Of a DNA stretch of 64,000 nt, positions 28,447-37,397 are shown piece after piece (position 1 is the stretch's first letter; each line of letters opens with the position of its first letter). A program made the translations under genes and the position numbers. The notes beneath the pieces are model-generated. The model made no database searches and was not told the DNA's origin. It was given only the letters and a program-made list of their open reading frames with translations. This stretch comes from Pseudoalteromonas byunsanensis. Lineage in GTDB: Bacteria; Pseudomonadota; Gammaproteobacteria; Enterobacterales; Alteromonadaceae. Location: positions 62,001 to 126,000 of the forward strand of contig NZ_MNAN01000026.1 of the NCBI RefSeq assembly GCF_001854475.1. The letters are read 5' to 3'.

Positions 28447-28601
28447 AGAAATCTTTTCTGCCAGTCAAGGTATGCGCTTGTTGTCAGCGTCCGTTTATGT
28501 GGCGAAAAAAGTGGCAAAGAGATTGGGAAAACGTTAAATATTGCTCTAAACGCTGTGCAAGTAACAAGAATTTAAAGAAAAAGGTTACCGGTGATGAATA
28601 A
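28443..28601 (+). CDS. DUF2256 small cysteine protein (52 aa)
   Basis: A 52-aa gene wedged between the two photolyases: its ATG overlaps the cryptochrome stop (28443-28446) and its stop overlaps the start of the next gene (28594-28601). The product is basic with four cysteines in two pairs, VCACCQRPF and YCSKRC, and a [16 protein letters not shown] core that matches the DUF2256 family. Two CxxC/CxxxC pairs suggest a zinc ribbon. DUF2256 genes are frequently found beside photolyase genes, so a DNA-repair accessory role is plausible, but no function is established. Confidence 0.85.
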   Translation: MKKSFLPVKVCACCQRPFMWRKKWQRDWENVKYCSKRCASNKNLKKKVTGDE

Positions 28602-30168
28602 AACCTCGTATAAATGCATAAGGCTTATCCTTGGTGATCAGTTAAACCCTCAGCACAGTTGGTTTAAGGAAAAGGACGAGGGAGTTCTTTATGTCATAGC
28701 TGAGCTTCATCAAGAAACCTCTTACGTTAAGCATCATATTCAAAAGGTTTGTGCCTTTTTCAGCGCTATGCAAAATTTTGCACAAGCATTGACTCATGCG
28801 GGGCACCATGTGCTTCATTTAACGCTAGATGATACCAAGCCATTCTCGTCTTTACCGGATTTACTCACTTACTTGATAGAAAAATATGAAGTACGTCATT
28901 TTGATTATCAGCTACCTGATGAATACAGGTTAAGGAAACAGCTTAGGGAGTTTACTTTGGGCTTAAATGCTACGAGTTCACATTTTGAAACTGAACATTT
29001 CTATCTAGATGAAAAAGAATTAAAAAAAGAATTTAAATCTGGAAAGCACCACCGCATGGAGGCTTTTTATCGTCGTATGCGAAAGCGATTTGACATTCTG
29101 ATGGATGGTAGTGAACCAGAGGGTGGCCGTTGGAACTTTGATACAAACAATCGAAATAAGCTAAAACCTCAGGATTTCAACACAGTACCTTCACCTTTGC
29201 AATTTGAAAACGATGTCAGTGACGTAATAACGAGGCTAGAGAGACATTCTGTTGAGACCATCGGGCAGATGCAAAACTCAATCGTGTGGCCTGTGAACAG
29301 AGCGCAGGCAAAGCAACTTTTGGCGTTTTTTTGTGAACAATGCCTACCGCAATTTGGTGAGTATCAAGATGCTATGACGTGCCAGTTAGACAGCGCTTTT
29401 GATAAACGCCAGTGGAGCTTATTTCACTCTAGATTGTCTTTTGCAATGAATACTAAAATGATCAGCCCAGCTTATGTGGTCAATACTGCGCTGCAATATT
29501 ATGAGCAACATAAGGGTCTAATCTCTTTATCACAAATAGAAGGGTTTATAAGGCAAATTATTGGTTGGCGAGAATTTGTTAGGGGGATTTACTGGGTGAA
29601 TATGCCCCAATACTCGCAATTAAATAGCTTGTCAGCAAGTCGCGCATTACCAGACTTTTTTTGGACCGCAAAAACACAAATGAACTGCTTGAAGCACGCG
29701 ATCTCCCAGTCTTTAGAAGACGCCTATGCACATCACATCCAGCGTTTAATGATAACAGGAAACTTTTGTCTGTTAACTGGAATAGACCCAAACATGGTGG
29801 ATGAATGGTATTTAGGGGTTTACATCGATGCGATAGAGTGGGTCGAGATGCCAAATACTCGTGGTATGAGTCAGTTTGCTGATGGCGGCATTGTGGGCTC
29901 TAAAGCCTATGCAGCAAGTGGTAACTATGTAAAAAAGATGTCAGATTATTGCTCTGGGTGTCGTTATCAAGTGAACGCAATCACAGGTCCAAGTGCGTGT
30001 CCTCTTAACTCACTTTACTGGCGGTTTATGGCTTTAAACCAACGGGACTTTTCAAACAACCCAAGAAATAAGATGGTATATGCAAACTGGTTGAAAAAAT
30101 CAGACACAGAGCGTGGAGAAATTATTTCTCAAGCTGAACACTATTTAGTAAATATCGAGAGTTTGTAA
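28594..30168 (+). CDS. FeS-BCP cryptochrome / (6-4) photolyase family protein
   Basis: 524-aa protein of the prokaryotic iron-sulfur photolyase family (deoxyribodipyrimidine photolyase-related, PhrB/CryB type). The four 4Fe-4S cysteines are present at 365, 453, 456 and 469; their spacing (88, 3, 13) equals that of Agrobacterium PhrB. The N-terminal LILGDQLN motif marks the antenna domain, and [32 protein letters not shown] belong to the FAD domain. It should repair (6-4) photoproducts or act as a photoreceptor. The ATG at 28594 overlaps the DUF2256 gene by 8 bp. Confidence 0.9.
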   Translation: MNKTSYKCIRLILGDQLNPQHSWFKEKDEGVLYVIAELHQETSYVKHHIQKVCAFFSAMQNFAQALTHAGHHVLHLTLDDTKPFSSLPDLLTYLIEKYEVRHFDYQLPDEYRLRKQLREFTLGLNATSSHFETEHFYLDEKELKKEFKSGKHHRMEAFYRRMRKRFDILMDGSEPEGGRWNFDTNNRNKLKPQDFNTVPSPLQFENDVSDVITRLERHSVETIGQMQNSIVWPVNRAQAKQLLAFFCEQCLPQFGEYQDAMTCQLDSAFDKRQWSLFHSRLSFAMNTKMISPAYVVNTALQYYEQHKGLISLSQIEGFIRQIIGWREFVRGIYWVNMPQYSQLNSLSASRALPDFFWTAKTQMNCLKHAISQSLEDAYAHHIQRLMITGNFCLLTGIDPNMVDEWYLGVYIDAIEWVEMPNTRGMSQFADGGIVGSKAYAASGNYVKKMSDYCSGCRYQVNAITGPSACPLNSLYWRFMALNQRDFSNNPRNKMVYANWLKKSDTERGEIISQAEHYLVNIESL

Positions 30169-30280
30169 CTTTTAGGGTTCTTACGTATGTCAACAAAGGT
30201 GTAAAGGGGCTTTACAGTGCATATGGGCGGTCATATAGTCAGAGACTGTTTTCTTAGCGTAAAAAGCTGATTTCCTGTTG

Positions 30281-30308
30281 AAAATCACTTACTATGTGAT
30301 TTTTTATT
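30281..30308 (+). terminator. Terminator between photolyase and lysE genes
   Basis: AAAATCAC (30281-30288) and GTGATTTT (30296-30303) form an 8-bp stem with 7-nt loop and a T-rich tail, 18 bp before the lysE-type ATG. It ends the photolyase cluster, or serves as an attenuator of the transporter gene. Confidence 0.7.
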
Positions 30309-30320
30309 AAAGGGAATACT

Positions 30321-30944
30321 ATGGAATTGTCAACTTGGCTGAGTTTGGCCACTATCTGTGTTTTAGGTGCTATGTCACCTGGCCCAAGTTTAGCGGTAGT
30401 ACTTAGGCATTCATTATACAATAGTGCTTTGCATGGTATCGTTGCAAGCGTATCTCATGGTATGGGCGTTGGGTTATATGCTGTTTTATCACTGCTTGGT
30501 TTGGCAGGGTTAATCACTCATTATCCTCTGCTATTTCAAGCTTTGGTAATAGGTGGAGCAATTTATCTAGCATATATGGGAATTAAAATTCTTACGAGTT
30601 CATCGTCGGGTGTTAGAGTACAGCAATCCGTTAGCCAAGTTAACTTTAGGCAAGCTGCGCAGGATGGATTTGCGATTGCATTTTTGAATCCCAAGCTTGC
30701 GATATTTTTTCTTGCACTGTTTTCCCAATTTATAGACCCTGATAAACTAACGATTTACACTGCTACAATTATGTGTGCCACAGTATTAGTAATCGATACT
30801 CTGTGGTATTTTTTTGTTTCCGTATTGACGGCAAAAGCTAAACAAAGGTTTGACCTAGCATCAAAGCAACGCATAATTGATAAAGCATTAGGTGTTGTAT
30901 TTTTATTATTAGCGTTAAGAGTCGTTGTAACTCAATTCTCTTAG
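30321..30944 (+). CDS. LysE/RhtB family amino-acid exporter
   Basis: 207-aa inner-membrane exporter of the LysE/RhtB superfamily, about six helices. The diagnostic N-terminal GAMSPGPSLAVVLRHSL motif (about 17-33) and the central DGFAIAFLNPKLAIFFLALFSQF motif (about 114-136) are both present. Members export basic or neutral amino acids or homoserine lactones; substrate cannot be assigned. AAAGGGA precedes the ATG, immediately after the hairpin at 30281-30308. Confidence 0.88.
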   Translation: MELSTWLSLATICVLGAMSPGPSLAVVLRHSLYNSALHGIVASVSHGMGVGLYAVLSLLGLAGLITHYPLLFQALVIGGAIYLAYMGIKILTSSSSGVRVQQSVSQVNFRQAAQDGFAIAFLNPKLAIFFLALFSQFIDPDKLTIYTATIMCATVLVIDTLWYFFVSVLTAKAKQRFDLASKQRIIDKALGVVFLLLALRVVVTQFS

Positions 30945-30955
30945 AATATGCAAAG

Positions 30956-31540
30956 CTAAGTTAAATTTTTACTGTATAACTCAAAGATAACTTGCTTGAG
31001 TGCCTCTAGACCCTCGTGAATATTCATTATCTCTAACGACACTGCGGTGTCGTTAACTATTTTTGAAATCTCTACTTCAAACTGAGCCTGTCGGTTATTA
31101 GGTAGGTAGAGTGTGACTTTATCTTGGATCAGTGCATCATAAAGAGAGATTGCCATAAAAGGGTGTGTGCGGATAACCAGACCAGACAGTGATAATGATA
31201 AAACACTAAAAGCAGGCCTTACAGAATCAGTTTTAAGTACGATACCGGTCAGCCGTTCTGTGATCCAATGACGATTACTTGATTCTGCCGCAAAAATATT
31301 TGGCAAGTCACAAGAAAAACTAGGTATTCCAGCTTCTGAAGTGTGTAAATGCGTCGGAAAATAGACAACTTCAGAATTAACTTTGGCAACTAGTTGGATG
31401 TCGCTGGCTTGGCGTAGAGTCTGAAGCCAAAGCTTTAACTGTGATGCATGTTTTTCTTCAAGGCAAATATCAAAATGGGGCGTGCTTTCTTCTCGTAACA
31501 CTTGAAAAATAAATTTAGTTTCTTCCTTTGAAAGCTTCAT
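30956..31540 (-). CDS. Hypothetical protein, possible PilZ-like fold
   Basis: 194-aa soluble protein with no signal peptide. The second half alternates short strands (LSLSLSGLVIRT, VTLYLPN, AQFEVEISKIVNDTAVSLEIMN) and ends with a helix (EGLEALKQVIFELYSK), the usual layout of PilZ c-di-GMP-binding domains. The defining RxxxR and (D/N)xSxxG motifs are not clear, so this is a weak suggestion. It is convergent with the LysE gene, and an orphan otherwise. Confidence 0.45.
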   Translation of the reverse strand: MKLSKEETKFIFQVLREESTPHFDICLEEKHASQLKLWLQTLRQASDIQLVAKVNSEVVYFPTHLHTSEAGIPSFSCDLPNIFAAESSNRHWITERLTGIVLKTDSVRPAFSVLSLSLSGLVIRTHPFMAISLYDALIQDKVTLYLPNNRQAQFEVEISKIVNDTAVSLEIMNIHEGLEALKQVIFELYSKNLT

Positions 31541-31816
31541 GATGTAGGTCCATTAAAAAGTGTTATAGGTAAAAATATGCATACTTTGTACCGCTTATAC
31601 CACACAATTCGAGTGTACGACCATTTACAATAATTGGCGATTACAGTCAATTACAGACATCAAAATGTCAATATTACTCATTAAATCTTAGTTAGTTACA
31701 ATCTTATCGGCAATTACTGATTAATATTTAGCTTCATATTAGTCTAAAATTAGCAATAATAAAGGGTGTTCTGATATGAATTAGCAAGGTAGCCAATAAA
31801 TGATTAATGCATTGTG

Positions 31817-32542
31817 TTACTGAAGATCATCGTAGTTGGTTTTTCTTTCGAAGACTTCATTTTCAGCACGCTGAATAATTAGTTCTAACTCACCACTTTG
31901 TTTAAGCTCCTTGAGCTTATCATCAACTTTTTGAATCAGTTTAGTGTGCTCTTTGCGAATGTAGTGGTAAAGGGCTTGCTTATCTAAGCTATGCGGATGT
32001 GCTTCTATATTTGTGATACCGAGATTTTTTAGAACAATAAGCCCGTCCATTTTGTTAGTTAGTGCAATATCTGCTAACCCATCCCCAACTAGCCTCAACA
32101 TTTGTACCGTGTTGTCAGTATCAGTAACATTTTCCATGCCGCGAGTAACATTTTGTGTATGTTTAACACCTCTGACTCTAACAATCTGATATTTGCTCAA
32201 GTCGCTTGCTTTATTTATGACAATGCCACTATTTTTACGAGTAAATACCATGGTTTCTAAATTGTAGTAGGGGGTCGGAACTCGTGTTGTGGCTGGATTT
32301 TCTTTACCATAGCTGTATATGCGCATAATTTCACCATCGTTCATCCCAATCGACGCTTCATATTGAGCTCGTTTTCCTGGCAGTGGAGTAATAACAATGT
32401 CGATACCAAGCTGATCGTACACCTCAGTTAGAATAATTCGTCCAACTTCTTGTTCAATCAGGTAATTTATGGAAACAAAATTATACTGCTGAGCAGAACA
32501 AGAAAAGGGAATATATAAAAGTAACAACACTACATACTTCAT
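31817..32542 (-). CDS. Orphan periplasmic solute-binding protein, family 3 type
   Basis: 241-aa secreted protein: signal peptide (about 1-17), lobe-1 helix IILTEVYDQLGIDIVITPLPGKRAQYEAS, YYNLETMVFTRK hinge strands, and lobe-2 LVGDGLADIALTNKMDG. It matches the family 3 solute-binding pattern and is the third such orphan gene in the window. No transport partners are adjacent. Ligand unknown; a role as a sensor or a degenerate amino-acid binder is inference. Confidence 0.65.
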   Translation of the reverse strand: MKYVVLLLLYIPFSCSAQQYNFVSINYLIEQEVGRIILTEVYDQLGIDIVITPLPGKRAQYEASIGMNDGEIMRIYSYGKENPATTRVPTPYYNLETMVFTRKNSGIVINKASDLSKYQIVRVRGVKHTQNVTRGMENVTDTDNTVQMLRLVGDGLADIALTNKMDGLIVLKNLGITNIEAHPHSLDKQALYHYIRKEHTKLIQKVDDKLKELKQSGELELIIQRAENEVFERKTNYDDLQ

Positions 32543-32952
32543 GAAGATGTGAATATTTTAAATGCAATTGTCCGAATTATAGCTTAAATATGCAAAGAAT
32601 CTTAGTGTGTTTAGGACAATCATTTGACTAATTATTTGAAACTTAACGAAAAGCAATAATCGCCGTGTACTTCTGGCGCTTCAAATGGACTAGAGCTATC
32701 CGTAGAATCCCTTATAAAGTATAATTAAATCAGTTTATTATCTTTTTTTACATGGCCGGCATGGAAGGAATATTATTGGCAATGATGGCGTGTGAACACC
32801 ATTTAGTGGCGCCTATTGTATTAGGGTAAATAATAAAAATGCATAGCAATAAATAATGCGCTATTCACAATTTCATACATATTTACGTTTGCATTAAATT
32901 TTTAAAAACCTACTATGCTAATGCGCGCGATATAGAACTATAAGAAAGATAG
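32543..32952. other. Divergent intergenic region, 410 bp
   Basis: Long AT-rich region between the SBP gene and the CadC-like regulator, with room for promoters in both directions. A 25-codon open frame (ATG 32752 to TAA 32829) lies inside, but it has no ribosome site and I do not call it. No clear operator or hairpin was seen. Confidence 0.4.
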
Positions 32953-34995
32953 ATGTCAGTCATACAATTTGGTGAATTTCAGTTTGATTTAGCCTTATCT
33001 CAATTAACACACAATCAGCAACAGATTGCGCTTGATCCAAGGCAGCAAGCATTACTTGTTTTCTTTATAAAAAACCCGCAACGAGTGATTAATCGTGACG
33101 AATTACAAGAGCACATTTGGCAAGGCGTCATCGTCACCGACAATGCGATAAATAAGCTTGTGGCAAATTTGCGAAAAGTACTAGGGGACGATGCCAAAGA
33201 ACCTAAGTATATTCAAACAGTTACTAAGTCTGGGTATAGATTTGTGGCTCCGTTGTCTATTGCTGAGTATACTCATGATACTGTCTCGCCACCTGTTTCT
33301 AAAAAGCCAAACTCCCACTTCTCATTAATAGCTTGGCTGTTTCTGTGTGCCATCATTGTATCAGGCTTGGTGATGTTCATATTACATACCTTCAACTTTA
33401 GTAAAACGTATGGTGACACCGCTACGCTTACCAGATTTCATGGCTCAAAGTTGACCCCTGTTTTTCTAAACAATGAAGGGAGTTTGTTGTTTTTAAATGT
33501 GACGCTTAGAGAAAGAGAGCTTTGGCTAAGCCATGGTGTTGCAAACTCAAGAACTTTGCCAACCCAGATTGATTCTCAGAGACACACTATTGAGCAACTT
33601 ATTGCTTATCATAGCGGCAGGTTAGTGTATTTTGGATATGAATCAGAATGTGGCTGGTATAGTGCAGAATTTGACCCTCAAACTAAACGTTTAGGAGGAG
33701 ATATAAAAACGTTAGCATTGTGCGCTGATTTAACAGTACACCAAAGTATGCTAAATAAAGCAGGGGATAGGTTATATGTCCTAGCACACCCAAAAAAACA
33801 TGAACACAAAAACCAGCTATATGTTACTAATTCAGAAAAAATATTAGAACAGGTCGCCATTGAACTGGATAAACAGTGGCGTATGACGTCAATTGATTTG
33901 CACCCAGGTGATGAACAAATTTTACTCAATGCCCAATCTTTTGATGGCAGAACGGCTGCGTTTGTATATGACTTTACTGATAAACAGCTAACAAAAGAGA
34001 AAGAGTTCGAGACGGTAGTGGAGCGAGTTATATGGGATCACAATGGTGATGGTCTCGTTTTTGTAAGTCCTGCGCCGAATAGCCGTTTACTTCATCAACC
34101 TTTGGATAGTGACAAAGTAACTCTACTTGGAAGTGTGAATGAAAGAATTTGTTGCGCTATCGTGAGACATCCTAATAAACAAGATTATGTGTTCACAAGT
34201 AGCGATAAAAACATTGACTTGAAATGGCTTTCGCCTAACTATGCCCTTGATAATAGCAGTGTGATAGACCGCTCACCGTTGTTTGCCCACACTAGAGAAG
34301 GTCACTACTTCTTGTCTAATCGCGCGGGTATAAGTCAAATATACTTTCAGGCGCCTGGACAAACATCTCTTTTAGTCACTGAACTTGAGCATAATGTTCA
34401 AGTTGAAGCAATGAGCTTGTCCAATGATGACGCATTTTTGTTGCTCAGAGAAAAACACCGTCTTTGGATTGTGCCGACCAGCGAACATAACGAAGCTAAG
34501 AATATTTTTGTTGACGGTTATGTTTATAAACAGCATTGGTTAAGCAATACTTTATTTTCCGTCACGACCAAACATCAAAATTCTAAACAAGTCATTATAT
34601 ATAACAGTGATTTACAAAAAGTTGCGCAGTTTGGTGATGGGGTAGTGATTGTTCTGGCAGACCAGCTAAACCCGGCTAAACACTATTATGTCGACACACA
34701 GAACCGATTGTTTCAAGCGTCACCCGATGTTTTATTCTCGTCACCATCATTAGAAAGTTTACAAGAGATTGGGGATATACCTGATTTTTCTCAGATATTG
34801 ATAGAAAATGATGTGCTATATGTAGTCAGTAAATATGGTGAGACATTAACTACTTATAAGATCACTGATTCACTACAACTTCTATCTAAGCAACCGTTAA
34901 ATGCTTATTTGGGATTCGATGTTGACGAGGGAAAAGCACTCTACTCTGGTAAAGCTAATTACCGAAGTGAAGTGTACCGAACGGTAGCGCGATGA
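32953..34995 (+). CDS. CadC-like membrane-bound winged-helix regulator
   Basis: 680-aa regulator with an N-terminal OmpR/PhoB-type winged helix (about 1-110: PRQQALLVFFIKNPQRVINRDELQ, IWQGVIVTDNAINKLVANLRKVLGDD, YIQTVTKSGYRFVAP). One membrane helix follows (about 126-148), then a 530-residue periplasmic part of repeated beta strands that looks like a WD40/PD40-like propeller. This is the ToxR/CadC one-component design: a periplasmic sensor directly controlling DNA binding. The signal is unknown. It is followed after 18 bp by the NAD(P)-binding protein gene, probably co-transcribed. Confidence 0.85.
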   Translation: MSVIQFGEFQFDLALSQLTHNQQQIALDPRQQALLVFFIKNPQRVINRDELQEHIWQGVIVTDNAINKLVANLRKVLGDDAKEPKYIQTVTKSGYRFVAPLSIAEYTHDTVSPPVSKKPNSHFSLIAWLFLCAIIVSGLVMFILHTFNFSKTYGDTATLTRFHGSKLTPVFLNNEGSLLFLNVTLRERELWLSHGVANSRTLPTQIDSQRHTIEQLIAYHSGRLVYFGYESECGWYSAEFDPQTKRLGGDIKTLALCADLTVHQSMLNKAGDRLYVLAHPKKHEHKNQLYVTNSEKILEQVAIELDKQWRMTSIDLHPGDEQILLNAQSFDGRTAAFVYDFTDKQLTKEKEFETVVERVIWDHNGDGLVFVSPAPNSRLLHQPLDSDKVTLLGSVNERICCAIVRHPNKQDYVFTSSDKNIDLKWLSPNYALDNSSVIDRSPLFAHTREGHYFLSNRAGISQIYFQAPGQTSLLVTELEHNVQVEAMSLSNDDAFLLLREKHRLWIVPTSEHNEAKNIFVDGYVYKQHWLSNTLFSVTTKHQNSKQVIIYNSDLQKVAQFGDGVVIVLADQLNPAKHYYVDTQNRLFQASPDVLFSSPSLESLQEIGDIPDFSQILIENDVLYVVSKYGETLTTYKITDSLQLLSKQPLNAYLGFDVDEGKALYSGKANYRSEVYRTVAR

Positions 34996-35013
34996 AATTA
35001 AGAGGAAAATTTT

Positions 35014-35736
35014 ATGGATAAAATCCTTGTAATTGGCGCAAGTGGAGCAACGGGGAAGCTTGTTGTAGAACAGTTACTCGCCAAGAATATTGAGGTCATT
35101 GCGATTGTTAGGCCAGTTAGTTCACTACAAAACTCATATGGTCATTATAAAAACTATATAGAGGTTAAAGCTGAGATCTCACAAATGAGCTCGGCACAAC
35201 TAGCTAATCACGTTGTGCAGTGTCATACGGTTATTTCATGCCTTGGTCACAATCTAAGCTTTAGTGGAATATACGGCGTACCACGTAAGCTGGTAGCCGA
35301 CTCGATTAAGAAAGTAACCACTGCTATTTGTTCAATTGACAGGCGAGCTAAAACAAAAGTTATTTTGATGAATAGCACCGCGGTGAGTAACCTCAATATC
35401 CAAGAATATATTCCTCTATCACAAAGAATTGTTATTGCTGTACTTAGACTACTGTTACCACCTCAAAGTGATAATGAACAAGCTGCGGATCATCTTCGTG
35501 TTAACATCGGTAAAGAGCATCCATGTATACAGTGGGTCAGTGTAAGGCCTGATTCACTCGTAGACGAGCAAGAAGTATCCTCTTACTATGTAGAGCATTC
35601 GCCAACTAGTAATGTAGTGTTTGATGCAGGCAGAACAAGTCGTATTAATGTTGCAAACTTTATGATGAGATTGACAACAGAAGATGCGCTTTGGCATCAA
35701 TGGCAAGGAAAAATGCCGGTAATCTACAACGGCTGA
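35014..35736 (+). CDS. NAD(P)-binding SDR/epimerase-family protein
   Basis: 240-aa Rossmann-fold protein of the atypical SDR / NAD(P)H-binding family. The nucleotide motif GASGATGKLVVEQLL (about 8-22) is at the N-terminus, with IVRP at the end of beta 2 and VISCLGHN after beta 4. The C-terminal substrate part is short. AGAGGA precedes the ATG. It lies 18 bp after the CadC-like regulator. Substrate unknown. Confidence 0.82.
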   Translation: MDKILVIGASGATGKLVVEQLLAKNIEVIAIVRPVSSLQNSYGHYKNYIEVKAEISQMSSAQLANHVVQCHTVISCLGHNLSFSGIYGVPRKLVADSIKKVTTAICSIDRRAKTKVILMNSTAVSNLNIQEYIPLSQRIVIAVLRLLLPPQSDNEQAADHLRVNIGKEHPCIQWVSVRPDSLVDEQEVSSYYVEHSPTSNVVFDAGRTSRINVANFMMRLTTEDALWHQWQGKMPVIYNG

Positions 35737-37065
35737 CTATGTTTTTATTACATTACGTTCTTTAATAAACTGAACTGTAGTGCAAGTGACTACATCTCCA
35801 AGCACATTGACAGATGTACGACACATATCAAGGATCCGGTCTACACCGAGAATAAGTGCAACACCAGATGCTGGAATACCCACACCTTCAAGTACCATAC
35901 TCAGAATAATGATGCCTGCACCGGGAGTCGCTGGTGAGCCGATAGATGCGGCGACTGACATAGTAACGATAAACAAATAATTTGTAAGGCTTAAATCAAC
36001 ATTAAATACCTGTGCAAGAAATACGGTAGCAATACCTTGATACATAGCGGTACCGGTCATGTTTATAGTAGCCCCAAGAGGAACTAAAAATCGTGCAACA
36101 TCGGCTTTGATACCAAGTTTATTCTCTGTTACATCTAGTGTAAGCGGCATGACAGCAGCCGAACTGCTTGTTGAGAAGGCTAACAACAGCAGTTCTCTGA
36201 CGTGTGTTATGAAAATACTGATACGGCCTTGCCACGTTAACTTAGCAACAAGTAAATACAAAAGGGCTATCAGAAAGATACCAGATATCACGGTTGCTAC
36301 ATAGATCACCATACCTGCCAATACGTCTATACCTAAGTTTGCTACCAGCCGAGTGATCAGTCCAAATACAGCTAGAGGAGCTAACAGCATAGCCCACGAA
36401 ACGATTCTCAAACTGACCTCTTGAAGAGCACCAAGTAAATCAAATAAGGGTTTAGATTGGGTAGCGGGAATTGACAGCAATGCAGCCCCCAGTACTGCTG
36501 CAAATAAAATAACCTGTAACATCTCGCCTGAAGCCATAGAAGCAAGAGGGTTCTTCGGGATCAATGACGAAACTTTATCTGGCAGCTCTGATAATCCTGG
36601 AAATCCAGATACACCAGCACTGGTCAAGGGGGCAATATCGGTATTGATTAAGGCGCTTGCATCAATGTAGTTTCCTGGCTGAATGTAAAGGGCAAGGACA
36701 ATCCCGACAGACGCAGCAATGGCTGTAGAGATAAAAATGAAGACAAGGGCAATAATGCCATTTTGTTTAAGTGCCTCAGGGTTGTTGTTTGCTGCAAGCC
36801 CCCTCACTACTGAAGCTAGTACCAAAGGCACTACTATCATCTGTATTATGGCTAAAAACAACTGCCCAGGTAGTGCAAGCCATGCGGTTATAATTTTTAC
36901 ATTATCACTTGAAACCCAATGTAGATCCGGGCCAAGTACAATTCCACACAGTACCCCTAGGAATAATGCTATAAGCACCTTAAGCCACAATCGGCCTGTT
37001 ATAAATCTGTCAAATTGTGCTGTTAGTTCAACCAGAGGCTGAAAAAATAAAGGTAGGCCGCGCAT
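35737..37065 (-). CDS. Dicarboxylate/amino acid:cation symporter (DAACS family)
   Basis: 442-aa inner-membrane symporter of the GltP/GltT/DctA family with eight helices and two re-entrant hairpins. Visible signatures are the serine-rich hairpin AFSTSSSAAVMPLTL, the transport-core GATINMTGTAMYQG (NMDGT-like) and GSPATPGAGIIIL near the C-terminus. Substrates are likely glutamate, aspartate or C4-dicarboxylates, coupled to Na+ or H+. It is convergent with the SDR gene with no spacing between the two stop codons. Confidence 0.88.
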   Translation of the reverse strand: MRGLPLFFQPLVELTAQFDRFITGRLWLKVLIALFLGVLCGIVLGPDLHWVSSDNVKIITAWLALPGQLFLAIIQMIVVPLVLASVVRGLAANNNPEALKQNGIIALVFIFISTAIAASVGIVLALYIQPGNYIDASALINTDIAPLTSAGVSGFPGLSELPDKVSSLIPKNPLASMASGEMLQVILFAAVLGAALLSIPATQSKPLFDLLGALQEVSLRIVSWAMLLAPLAVFGLITRLVANLGIDVLAGMVIYVATVISGIFLIALLYLLVAKLTWQGRISIFITHVRELLLLAFSTSSSAAVMPLTLDVTENKLGIKADVARFLVPLGATINMTGTAMYQGIATVFLAQVFNVDLSLTNYLFIVTMSVAASIGSPATPGAGIIILSMVLEGVGIPASGVALILGVDRILDMCRTSVNVLGDVVTCTTVQFIKERNVIKT

Positions 37066-37397
37066 GCTAGTTTTATCATTTATAAAATGTTTTAGCGATT
37101 CTAGTTCAAACAGCTAGCTACTGCTAAATTAAAAGCTTACTAATTTGATCTAAAGCAAATGGTTGGTGTGATAGCTGCAATGTCTCAGGTTGATAATCAA
37201 CTTGTGGCGGGGGCCTACTTGGGGTGAACATAGGTTAAGATGAATGAGGCTTATAGGAACTACATGAAACAGCAAGGAGTAGAAAACGTTGTGTCTGTAT
37301 TTTTTGGTGTAATTATTTGTAATTTTTGAATTGCTTCATTATCAGTGTATTTAGGTTAAACTATTACGATGTATGCATTAATTGTGTTTTAAATGCC
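37066..37397. other. Intergenic region upstream of histidine kinase, 332 bp
   Basis: No gene is supported. It contains a 29-codon open frame starting near 37241 and ending at 37329 that lacks a recognised family. The region probably holds the divergent promoters of the symporter and the kinase. Confidence 0.35.

Noticed and set aside
32752..32829. 25-codon open frame in the gap before the CadC-like gene
   Set aside because: Short, no ribosome site and no family; consistent with chance in AT-rich DNA.
37241..37329. 29-codon open frame before the TPR kinase
   Set aside because: No family; ribosome site unclear. Could be a leader peptide but unsupported.
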